Assembly (NCBI GenBank): GCA_023422485.1
Contig: JAGTAM010000235.1
Coordinates: 1-5,621, forward strand
DNA from: Pseudomonadota bacterium
GTDB taxonomy: Bacteria; Pseudomonadota; Alphaproteobacteria; Rhizobiales; Beijerinckiaceae
Length of the DNA stretch: 5,621 nt
Reading direction: 5' to 3'
The stretch's first letter is position 1. The number at the start of each line of letters is the position of its first letter. Below the pieces are notes generated by a model. It made no database searches. It was not told where the DNA came from and saw only the letters and a list, made by a program, of their open reading frames with translations. Made by a program: the position numbers and the translations under genes. Of this stretch, positions 1-5,272 are shown piece by piece.

Positions 1-20
1 CATCCATCGGATTCGAGACC

Positions 21-683
21 GTGCTGACGAGCTTCCTGCTCGCGCTGTCCGGACTGTTCTCCATCGTGAACCCGGTCGGCTCGGCGCTGATGTTCGCGCA
101 GATCACCGCCGACCGCTCGCAGGCGGAACGGGCGGAGCTGTCGCGGCGAATCGGTTTCTACGCCGCCCTGGTGATGCTCGCCGCCCTCTGGGCCGGGGCA
201 CCGATCCTCAACTTTTTCGGCGTCTCGCTCGCCGCGCTCCGCATCGCCGGCGGCCTGTTCGTCGCGGCCTTCGCCTGGACCCTGCTCAACGCTCCCGAGA
301 CGCGGGAGGCGCGCAAACATGCCGAGGCGGAGCCGGAGGCCGGCGAGAACCTCGCCGAAGTCGCCTTCTTCCCCCTCACCCTGCCCTTCACCACCGGACC
401 CGGCACGATCGCGGTCGCCATCGCGCTCGGCGCCAACCGCCCCTCCGAACCCGGCGACCTCGCCGGGTTCTTCATCGGCGCCTCGCTCGCCGCCGTGGCC
501 ATTGCCGGCATGATCCGCCTCGCCTACGGATCGGCGGAGCGGCTCGTGACCCTGATCGGACCGGTGCGGGCGCGGGTTCTCGGGCGGCTCTCGGCCTTCC
601 TGCTGCTGTGTGTCGGCACGCAGATCACCGTCAACGGCGTGTCGGACGTCCTCGGACCGCTGATCGCTTCGCAACGGGTATAG
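21..683 (+). CDS. MarC family integral membrane protein
   Basis: This gene encodes a 220-residue hydrophobic protein with about six membrane segments (roughly residues 4-25, 43-64, 67-90, 116-137, 146-168, 187-208). It matches the MarC family of inner-membrane proteins. Visible hallmarks are NPVG in the first helix (17-20) and PLTLPFTTGPGTI before the fourth (118-130), the two halves of the family's internal repeat, plus a C-terminal helix with GTQITVNG. A hydrophilic Glu-rich loop (92-113) separates the halves. The family has no firmly established substrate; E. coli MarC was once linked to antibiotic resistance, but that role was later disputed. The start is uncertain: GTG at 21 is used here, but the frame stays open to the left edge (SIGFET before it), so the true start may lie outside the window. 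It ends 79 nt before dapB on the same strand. Confidence 0.85.
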   Translation: MLTSFLLALSGLFSIVNPVGSALMFAQITADRSQAERAELSRRIGFYAALVMLAALWAGAPILNFFGVSLAALRIAGGLFVAAFAWTLLNAPETREARKHAEAEPEAGENLAEVAFFPLTLPFTTGPGTIAVAIALGANRPSEPGDLAGFFIGASLAAVAIAGMIRLAYGSAERLVTLIGPVRARVLGRLSAFLLLCVGTQITVNGVSDVLGPLIASQRV

Positions 684-762
684 ACAGCTCAATGGCCGCC
701 CTTGTCGGACGAGAAGCGAGAAGCGGCAGCCGGCCATCCATCGGAATGGAAAGTCGACCATC

Positions 763-1566
763 ATGAAGCTCGTCGTTGTCGGCGCCGAGGGGCGCATGGG
801 GCGGATGCTGATCCGGGCCGTCGCCGAGGCCGAGGGCTGCACGCTGCACGGCGCAGTCGAGCGCGCGGGCTCGCCCGCCCTCGGCCAGGATGCCGGGCGT
901 CTGGCCGGGATCGGTGATCTCGGCGTGAGCGTGAGTGACGATCCGCTCTCTCTGTTCGTGGCCGCCGACGGAGTGCTGGACTTCACCGCCCCGGCCGCGA
1001 CGGTCGCCTTCGCCGAACTCGCCGCGCAGGCCCGCATCGTCCACGTCGTCGGCACCACGGGACTCTCTCAGGACGACCTGAAGCGGCTGGAGGCGGCGAG
1101 CTACCACGCCCGCATCGTGCGCTCGGGCAACATGTCGCTCGGCGTCAACCTTCTGGCGGGCCTCGTGCGCAAGGTCGCCGCGACCCTGGGCGAGGCGTTC
1201 GACATCGAGGTGCTGGAGATGCACCACCGCATGAAGGTCGACGCCCCTTCGGGCACGGCCCTGCTGCTGGGCGAGGCGGCGGCGGAAGGGCGCCGGGTGT
1301 CACTGGCCGAGACCCGCGTCTCGACCCGCGACGGCCATACCGGCGCGCGGCGGCCCGGCGATATCGGCTTCGCCACACTGCGCGGCGGCTCGGTGGTGGG
1401 CGACCACAGCGTGATCTTCGCCGGACCCTCCGAGCGGATCACCCTCTCGCATCATGCCGAGGATCGCGGGATCTTCGCCCGCGGCGCGGTGCGGGCGGCG
1501 CAATGGGCGTTCGACCAGCCGCCGGGCCTCTACGGCATGGACGATGTGCTGGGCCTGCGGGATTAG
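763..1566 (+). CDS. dapB: 4-hydroxy-tetrahydrodipicolinate reductase (DapB)
   Basis: DapB is a cytoplasmic NAD(P)H-dependent reductase that converts 4-hydroxy-tetrahydrodipicolinate to tetrahydrodipicolinate in the diaminopimelate/lysine pathway, which feeds peptidoglycan. The 267-residue protein has the normal family length. The N-terminal Rossmann loop GAEGRMGR is at 7-14 and the GTTG cofactor-site motif is at 97-100. The signature EMHHRMKVDAPSGTA at 152-166 supplies the catalytic His154 and Lys158, aligned with E. coli His159 and Lys163, with His155 and SGT for substrate binding. The C-terminal HHAEDRGIFARGA stretch is typical. The ATG start is supported by GGAAAG at 748-753, 9 nt upstream, and by the N-terminal beta strand beginning right at MKLVVVG. 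It is followed by gpmA on the same strand after 144 nt, close enough for co-transcription, although no functional link is obvious. Confidence 0.97.
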   Translation: MKLVVVGAEGRMGRMLIRAVAEAEGCTLHGAVERAGSPALGQDAGRLAGIGDLGVSVSDDPLSLFVAADGVLDFTAPAATVAFAELAAQARIVHVVGTTGLSQDDLKRLEAASYHARIVRSGNMSLGVNLLAGLVRKVAATLGEAFDIEVLEMHHRMKVDAPSGTALLLGEAAAEGRRVSLAETRVSTRDGHTGARRPGDIGFATLRGGSVVGDHSVIFAGPSERITLSHHAEDRGIFARGAVRAAQWAFDQPPGLYGMDDVLGLRD

Positions 1567-1710
1567 GCGCGCGTTCCGAATAACGAATCTGGCGGAACGT
1601 CAGGCTTGGGCTTGGGAGGCAACGCCGCCTCTGGTAGAGGCCCGGCCCATGATCGCGAGGTGCCATGACGCGGCAGCCTCGTCTCGACCTTCTTCGGAGA
1701 GACCCGTCCC
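1567..1710 (+). other. dapB-gpmA spacer with inverted repeats
   Basis: This 144-nt gap has no convincing gene. CGTTCCG at 1572-1578 pairs with CGGAACG at 1593-1599 (7 bp, 14-nt loop). Further on, GAGGC (1616-1620), GCCTC (1627-1631) and GAGGC (1637-1641) let the middle copy pair with either flank, giving two mutually exclusive 5-bp hairpins with 6- and 5-nt loops. None is followed by a T run, so they are not classical terminators. GGAGAG at 1696-1701 is a good ribosome-binding site for gpmA. In GC-rich DNA short stems arise readily by chance. Confidence 0.4.
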
Positions 1711-2349
1711 ATGGAGCGCCTGCTCGTCCTCGCTCGGCACGGCCAGAGCGAATGGAACCTGAAGAAGCTGTTCACCGGCTGGCGTGACCCGGAGCTGACG
1801 GAGCTCGGCGTCAACGAGGCGCGCCGGGCCGGGCGCTGGCTCAAGGCCCAGGGGACGCAGTTCGACGTGGCCTTCACCTCGAACCTGCGGCGCGCCCAGA
1901 ACACCTGCGCGCTGATCCTCGAGGAGATGGGCCAGAGCGGCCTGGAGACGATCCGCAACGAGGCGCTGAACGAGCGCGATTACGGCGACCTCTCCGGCCT
2001 CAACAAGGACGACGCCCGCGAGCGCTGGGGCGACGCCCAGGTCCACGAGTGGCGCCGCTCCTATGACGTTCCTCCGCCCGGCGGCGAGAGCCTGAAGGAC
2101 ACCGCCGCGCGGGTGCTGCCCTATTACATCCAGACGATCCTGCCGCGCGTCATGTCGGGCGAGCGGGTGCTGGTGGCGGCCCACGGCAACTCGCTGCGGG
2201 CGCTGGTCATGGTGCTCGACGGCATGACCACCAAGACCATTGCCAGCCTGGAGATCGCCACCGGCATCCCGCTGGTCTATCGGCTCAAGGCCGACACCAC
2301 GGTCGAGTCGAAGCTGATCCTCGACAAGGACATCGACCAGGACGACTGA
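1711..2349 (+). CDS. gpmA: 2,3-bisphosphoglycerate-dependent phosphoglycerate mutase
   Basis: This is a cytoplasmic enzyme of glycolysis/gluconeogenesis that interconverts 3- and 2-phosphoglycerate through a phosphohistidine. The histidine phosphatase signature ARHGQSEWN (8-16) contains the nucleophile His10. FTGWRDPELTELG (21-33) is characteristic of the cofactor-dependent mutase rather than a generic phosphatase. Arg60 (SNLRRAQNT), the acid/base Glu88 (LNERDYGDLSG) and the second catalytic histidine, His158 in AAHGNSLRAL, are all present. At 212 residues it is about 35-40 shorter than E. coli GpmA; the shortening lies between the ERDYG block and the AHGNS block, as in other compact alphaproteobacterial versions. 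GGAGAG 9 nt upstream supports the ATG. In a methylotroph using the serine cycle this step would also process 2-phosphoglycerate, but that is inference. It converges on bchI. Confidence 0.96.
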   Translation: MERLLVLARHGQSEWNLKKLFTGWRDPELTELGVNEARRAGRWLKAQGTQFDVAFTSNLRRAQNTCALILEEMGQSGLETIRNEALNERDYGDLSGLNKDDARERWGDAQVHEWRRSYDVPPPGGESLKDTAARVLPYYIQTILPRVMSGERVLVAAHGNSLRALVMVLDGMTTKTIASLEIATGIPLVYRLKADTTVESKLILDKDIDQDD

Positions 2350-2363
2350 GCGTCCTTCACAAC

Positions 2364-2434
2364 ACTCCCGCTGCGCGGTCGTCCTCAGAGCGAGAACGGG
2401 CCGGTGACCGGGAGTTTAAGTGCGGCACTCTGAG
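2364..2434. terminator. Interlocking inverted repeats between convergent gpmA and bchI
   Basis: Two perfect 7-nt inverted repeats overlap in the order A-B-A'-B'. ACTCCCG (2364-2370) pairs with CGGGAGT (2409-2415), and CTCAGAG (2384-2390) pairs with CTCTGAG (2428-2434). The first is followed on the plus strand by TTTAA, a weak U tract. Located between converging stop codons, it could end transcription from one or both sides, but the 38-nt loops are long and the call is tentative. Confidence 0.3.
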
Positions 2435-2436
2435 CC

Positions 2437-3525
2437 TTACGCCGGTCCTAACACCTCCTCCACGGCCCGCGCCACGCGCGCCGTGGAGCCCGACTCGTCG
2501 AGCGGGTTGCGGCGCAGGCGGTGACGCAGCGCGCTCGGTGCCACCTGCCGCAGATGCGCGACCGTGACGACATCGGCTCCGTCGAGGGCCGCGAGCGCGC
2601 GCGCCGTGCGCATCAGGGTGAGTTCGCCGCGCAGGCCGTCGGTGCCCAGCGCGAGACAGAGCCGGGCGGCACTCTCCAGCACCGCGTCGGACACGCTGAC
2701 GCCGCCGAGGTGCGTGCGGGCGGCCAAAATCGTCTTCTGCAGCGCCTTCTCCGCCTTTCCTTGCGCGGCACAGAACCCCTCGCCGTCGCGCTCGTAGGCG
2801 TCGCGCCGCCGCACCACCTCGATGCGGGTGGCGATGTCGGTCGGCGTGCTCACTTCGCAGGCAAGGCCGAAGCGGTCGAGAAGCTGTGGACGCAGCTCCC
2901 CCTCCTCCGGGTTACCGCTGCCGACGAGGACGAAGCGGGCGGGGTGGCGCAGCGACAGGCCCTCGCGCTCGACGGTGTTGACGCCCGAGGCCGCGACGTC
3001 GAGCAGGAGGTCCACGAGATGGTCCTCCAAGAGGTTCGCCTCATCGATGTAGAGGAAGCCGCGATTGGCCCGCGCCAGCAGGCCCGGTTCGAACGCCTTC
3101 TCGCCCCGCGTCAGCGCCCGCTCCAGATCGAGGGCGCCCACCACCCGGTCCTCGGTGGCGCCGAGGGGCAGGTCGACCACCGGCACCGGGATCATGTGGG
3201 TCTTCCCCCTCCCCTGTCCTCTGTGCCCGGCACAATGCGGGCAGGCCTCGGCGGGGCTGTCGGGCGCGCAGGAATAGGGGCACCCCGCCACCGCAGGGAC
3301 CTTCGGCAGCAGCGCCGCGAGCGCCCGCACGGCCGTGGACTTGCCGGTGCCTCGGTCGCCGAAGATCAGGACGCCGCCGATGGAGGGATCGACCGCCGCA
3401 ATCAGCAGCGCCCGTTTCATCTCCTCCTGAGCGACGATGGCAGTGAAGGGAAAGGGAGGCACGGCTGGGTCAGATTCCGGACCGGAGGGGCCCGGACGAG
3501 GCTCGCGGGCGGTTGCCGCGATCAT
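2437..3525 (-). CDS. bchI: Magnesium chelatase ATPase subunit I (BchI)
   Basis: BchI is the AAA+ motor subunit of magnesium chelatase. With BchD and BchH it inserts Mg2+ into protoporphyrin IX, the committed step of bacteriochlorophyll synthesis. The 362-residue protein shows FPFTAIVAQEEMKRALLIAAVDP (25-47), Walker A GDRGTGKST (56-64), VDLPLGATEDRVVGALD (117-133), Walker B FLYIDE (157-162), the sensor-1/arginine-finger region GSGNPEEGELRPQLLDRFG (202-220), sensor-2 GLRGELTLMRTARALAALDG (297-316), and a C-terminal RHRLRRNPLDESGSTARV block typical of BchI. Between Walker A and VDLPLG is a four-cysteine cluster, C82-x3-C86-x8-C95-x2-C98. The ATG start lacks a clear Shine-Dalgarno but leaves a family-typical short N-terminal tail. 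It lies 36 nt after the small exported-protein gene, probably in the same transcript. No bchD lies downstream; gpmA converges instead. Confidence 0.96.
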   Translation of the reverse strand: MIAATAREPRPGPSGPESDPAVPPFPFTAIVAQEEMKRALLIAAVDPSIGGVLIFGDRGTGKSTAVRALAALLPKVPAVAGCPYSCAPDSPAEACPHCAGHRGQGRGKTHMIPVPVVDLPLGATEDRVVGALDLERALTRGEKAFEPGLLARANRGFLYIDEANLLEDHLVDLLLDVAASGVNTVEREGLSLRHPARFVLVGSGNPEEGELRPQLLDRFGLACEVSTPTDIATRIEVVRRRDAYERDGEGFCAAQGKAEKALQKTILAARTHLGGVSVSDAVLESAARLCLALGTDGLRGELTLMRTARALAALDGADVVTVAHLRQVAPSALRHRLRRNPLDESGSTARVARAVEEVLGPA

Positions 3526-3561
3526 GCACGAATTGCAAGGCGCGAACAGCCGCGCTCGCCC

Positions 3562-3891
3562 TCACATCCCGCGGCAGCGGCTGCGCACGAGGCCCGCGAA
3601 CTCCTTCTCCGAGGCCTGGACCTGGGACAGGCGCTCGGTCCGCTCCGGGCCGGACAGGCAGCGGCCGTAGACGCCCGCGATCCGGCGCATGGTCTCGACG
3701 TGGCGGCGCCAGACACGGCAGAGGCTCGCCTCATCCTCGCCCCCGCCTTCGAGCTGCTCGATGGCCTGCCGCTGCATCGAGCCGGCCACCAGCACGTCGC
3801 GGGCACAGGCGGCCTCGCCTTGGGCCTGTAGGCTACCGGGCGTGAGAAGCACCGCCAGGACGAGGGCGGTGCGCGGACGGAACAGGTTCAT
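3562..3891 (-). CDS. Small exported four-cysteine protein of unknown function
   Basis: I do not recognise a family for this 109-residue protein. Residues 1-24 look like a Sec signal peptide: Arg at 5 and 7, a hydrophobic core TALVLAVLL, then a Gly/Ser turn and LQAQG with likely cleavage near 23-24. The mature part, about 85 residues, is predicted helical and charged, with four cysteines (29, 58, 78, 106) that could form two disulfides in the periplasm; one follows CRVWRRHVETMRRIAGVYGRC, rich in arginine. There is no membrane anchor beyond the signal and no lipobox at the cleavage site. The ATG lies 2 nt after the ptsN TGA, so translation is probably coupled to ptsN, and bchI follows after 36 nt. 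Tight packing and the clear signal peptide argue that the gene is real; overlapping plus-strand frames lack such features. A role connected to pigment synthesis or PTS-Ntr is only positional inference. Confidence 0.75.
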   Translation of the reverse strand: MNLFRPRTALVLAVLLTPGSLQAQGEAACARDVLVAGSMQRQAIEQLEGGGEDEASLCRVWRRHVETMRRIAGVYGRCLSGPERTERLSQVQASEKEFAGLVRSRCRGM

Positions 3892-3893
3892 GC

Positions 3894-4361
3894 TCAGGCC
3901 GCCTGCGTCGTCGGGCCGTTGGCCAGCAGGGCGTAGAGGGCGGTCGCGTCACGAGCGCTGCGGATGCGCTCCAGCATGCCGGGCTCGCGCAGGAGCCGGG
4001 CGACCTGGGCCAGCGCCTTCAGGTGGTCCGCGCCGGCGGTTTCGGGGGCGAGCAGCAGGAAGGCGACATCGACGGGCTGACCGTCGAGGGCGTCGAAATC
4101 CACAGGCTTCTCCAGCCGGGCGACGAGTCCGAACAGCCGGTCGAGCTGCGCGAGCTTGCCGTGAGGAATGGCTACGCCGTCACCGATGCCGGTGGAGCCC
4201 AGGCGCTCGCGCTGAAGCAGGGTCTCGAAGATGTCCCGGTCGTTGAGGCCCGGCAGGCGGCGGGCGGCCTGGGCCGCCAGTTCCTGGAGCACGTGCTTCT
4301 TGTCCCGCACGCGCAAGGCAGAGACGACCGAGTCCGGGTTCAGGAATTCGAGCATCGGCAT
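3894..4361 (-). CDS. ptsN: PTS IIA-like nitrogen-regulatory protein PtsN (EIIA-Ntr)
   Basis: PtsN is a cytoplasmic phosphocarrier at the end of the PTS-Ntr chain (PtsP, PtsO/NPr, PtsN). It does not transport sugar; its phosphorylation state regulates targets such as potassium transport and stress or nitrogen responses in other proteobacteria. The 155-residue product has the PTS EIIA type-2 fold. GSTGIGDGVAIPHGKL (55-70) carries the phosphorylated His67, and VDVAFLLLAPETAGADHLKALAQVARLL (97-124) is the conserved second half. The frame is open upstream to a GTG at 4526, but the ATG at 4361 (MPMLEFLNPDSVVSALRVRDKK) was chosen because family members begin here and the extra 55 codons run through strong hairpins. 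A GAGG lies about 12 nt upstream; ATG at 4355 (third codon) is an alternative. Its TGA is 2 nt from the next ATG. Confidence 0.93.
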   Translation of the reverse strand: MPMLEFLNPDSVVSALRVRDKKHVLQELAAQAARRLPGLNDRDIFETLLQRERLGSTGIGDGVAIPHGKLAQLDRLFGLVARLEKPVDFDALDGQPVDVAFLLLAPETAGADHLKALAQVARLLREPGMLERIRSARDATALYALLANGPTTQAA

Positions 4362-4381
4362 GAAAACTAAACGCCTCGTCG

Positions 4382-4405
4382 GCGGGATCCATCCAATGGT
4401 CCCGC
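4382..4405 (-). promoter_or_regulatory. Bulged hairpin upstream of the ptsN ribosome-binding region
   Basis: GCGGGA (4382-4387) pairs with TCCCGC (4400-4405) and CCAT (4389-4392) with ATGG (4396-4399). This gives a 10-bp stem with one bulged base (4388) and a 3-nt loop. It ends about 20 nt before the ptsN start codon and just upstream of the GAGG at 4371-4374. The stretch between it and the ATG is T-rich on the minus strand. It could tune ptsN translation, act as an attenuator, or protect a processed 5' end; the sequence alone does not decide. Confidence 0.5.
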
Positions 4406-4444
4406 GTTCCCATGCACGGTTTCCAGAGCCAGCCGGCCCCGGCA

Positions 4445-4518
4445 GAGTGTCGTCCACGCCTTCCGGAACCCGGAAGTCTGGGCTCCGGCCGCGGCCGGAG
4501 CCTTCGTGAACGACACTC
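4445..4518 (-). promoter_or_regulatory. Predicted three-way-junction RNA structure in the hpf-ptsN spacer
   Basis: A 14-bp closing stem joins 4445-4458 with 4505-4518. Thirteen pairs are Watson-Crick, and the pair 4454/4509 is C-A on the plus strand but G-U on the minus strand, the direction of the operon. Inside are two perfect hairpins: 4460-4466 with 4470-4476 (7 bp, 3-nt loop) and the exact 22-nt GC-only-core palindrome at 4481-4502. Only 1, 4 and 2 unpaired bases link the helices. No U tract follows, so this is not a simple intrinsic terminator. It is a candidate structured leader, RNase processing site or repeated palindromic element. I do not recognise a named RNA family. Confidence 0.6.
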
Positions 4519-4535
4519 AGGTCCACGCCCGAGAT

Positions 4536-4550
4536 GCCCCGAAACGGGGC
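4536..4550 (-). other. Perfect hairpin just after the hpf stop codon
   Basis: GCCCCG (4536-4541) and CGGGGC (4545-4550) form a 6-bp stem with a 3-nt loop (TTT on the minus strand), beginning 6 nt after the hpf TGA. There is no T run after the stem, so it is more likely a 3'-end stabiliser or a weak, possibly Rho-assisted, terminator than a full intrinsic terminator. Confidence 0.45.
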
Positions 4551-4556
4551 CGTGCC

Positions 4557-5159
4557 TCACCCTCGATCGGCGGGAGGATCGACCCAGCCGATCGCGCCGT
4601 CACTGCGCCGATATACGACGTTGATGCGCCCGGTGCCAGCGTGAACGAAGACGACGACCGGGGCGCCGGTCATGTCGAGGGCGGTGACGGCCTCGCTGAC
4701 GGATTGGCGCTTGAGGGTCCGGGTGCTCTCGGCCACCACCGGCGGGTGGTCGCCCTCCTCCGCGTCGGCCGGCTCGTCATCGACCTCGTCGTCGGGCGCG
4801 GCGAAGACGGCGTAGGCCGCCTCGACATCGGCCCCGTTATGGCTCGGCGCATTGTGCCCTTTGAGCTTGTGCTTGTAGCGGCGCAGGCGCTTTTCGAGCT
4901 TGTCGGCGGTCTGCTCGAAGCTCGCATGCACATCGTGCGCGGCGCCCGAGGCCTCCAGCGTCAGCCCGGTGACGAGGTGCAGAACGCAATCGGTGCGGTA
5001 GGCGGTGCCGTCGCGCCGCAGGGTCACATGCCCGGTGCAGGTACTGCTCATATGCGGGTCGAGATACTTCGTAAGCGTCGCCGCCATGCGGTCTTCGACT
5101 CGGCCTCGAAGGGCCGTACCGAGATCGAGGCCATGCCCCGTCACCCGCAAACCTGCCAT
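4557..5159 (-). CDS. hpf: Ribosome hibernation promoting factor, long form (HPF/RaiA family)
   Basis: This protein binds the 30S decoding region and, in the long form, dimerises 70S ribosomes into inactive 100S particles during starvation or stationary phase. The 200-residue length fits long HPF. The N-terminal S30AE domain (about 1-105) starts LRVTGHGLDLGTALRGRVEDR and ends in the basic helix DKLEKRLRRYKHKLKGH (86-102). An acidic, low-complexity linker follows (122-140). The C-terminal dimerisation domain (about 145-196) contains LKRQSVSEAVTALDMTGAPVVVFVHAGTGRINVVYRRSDGAIGWVDP. The ATG is supported by GGAG 6 nt upstream (5166-5169). It lies 113 nt after rpoN, the usual alphaproteobacterial neighbour, with a possible own promoter in that gap, which would allow stress-dependent expression separate from rpoN. 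Confidence 0.95.
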   Translation of the reverse strand: MAGLRVTGHGLDLGTALRGRVEDRMAATLTKYLDPHMSSTCTGHVTLRRDGTAYRTDCVLHLVTGLTLEASGAAHDVHASFEQTADKLEKRLRRYKHKLKGHNAPSHNGADVEAAYAVFAAPDDEVDDEPADAEEGDHPPVVAESTRTLKRQSVSEAVTALDMTGAPVVVFVHAGTGRINVVYRRSDGAIGWVDPPADRG

Positions 5160-5194
5160 CGACGTCTCCGCTTTTCCTCGCGAGGGCTTCGAGA

Positions 5195-5221
5195 GTTAGA
5201 AAGGGGGACGGGGCAAGTCAA
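5195..5221 (-). promoter_or_regulatory. Possible hpf promoter in the rpoN-hpf spacer
   Basis: On the minus strand TTGACT (5221-5216) matches a -35 box at 5 of 6 positions. TCTAAC (5200-5195) lies 15 nt later, and TAACTC (5198-5193) 17 nt later, as weak -10 candidates. About 35 nt separate this from the hpf start, including a GC-rich 10-nt palindrome at 5176-5185. The local T/C-rich, less GC-rich composition is unlike the flanking genes. The -10 is poor, so the call is tentative. Confidence 0.3.
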
Positions 5222-5272
5222 CGCGAAGTCGAGCCGGCACAAGGCTTTCACGTAGCCGCGCCGCGCCCGGTG

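Noticed and set aside
631..1227. Minus-strand open frame (198 codons) antisense to dapB
   Set aside because: It mirrors dapB codons, is low-complexity, and lacks family motifs.
2521..3831. Long plus-strand open frame (436 codons) antisense to bchI and the small exported-protein gene
   Set aside because: Arg/Gly/Ala-rich translation with no recognisable motif. It is a shadow of the GC-rich bchI reading frame, whose AAA+ motifs are unmistakable.
4481..4502. 22-nt perfect palindrome as an intrinsic terminator or a dimeric repressor operator
   Set aside because: No T run follows on either strand, so it is not a classical terminator. Its nesting inside the 14-bp stem favours an RNA structure over a stand-alone operator, though an operator is not excluded.
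4362..4526. N-terminal extension of ptsN by 55 codons from an upstream GTG
   Set aside because: PtsN homologues begin near MPMLEFLNP; the extension runs through the strong hairpins and has no domain similarity. It was kept as non-coding leader.
4506..5255. Plus-strand open frame (249 codons) antisense to hpf
   Set aside because: No family features; hpf on the other strand has both expected domains and a good ribosome-binding site. It is a codon-bias shadow.
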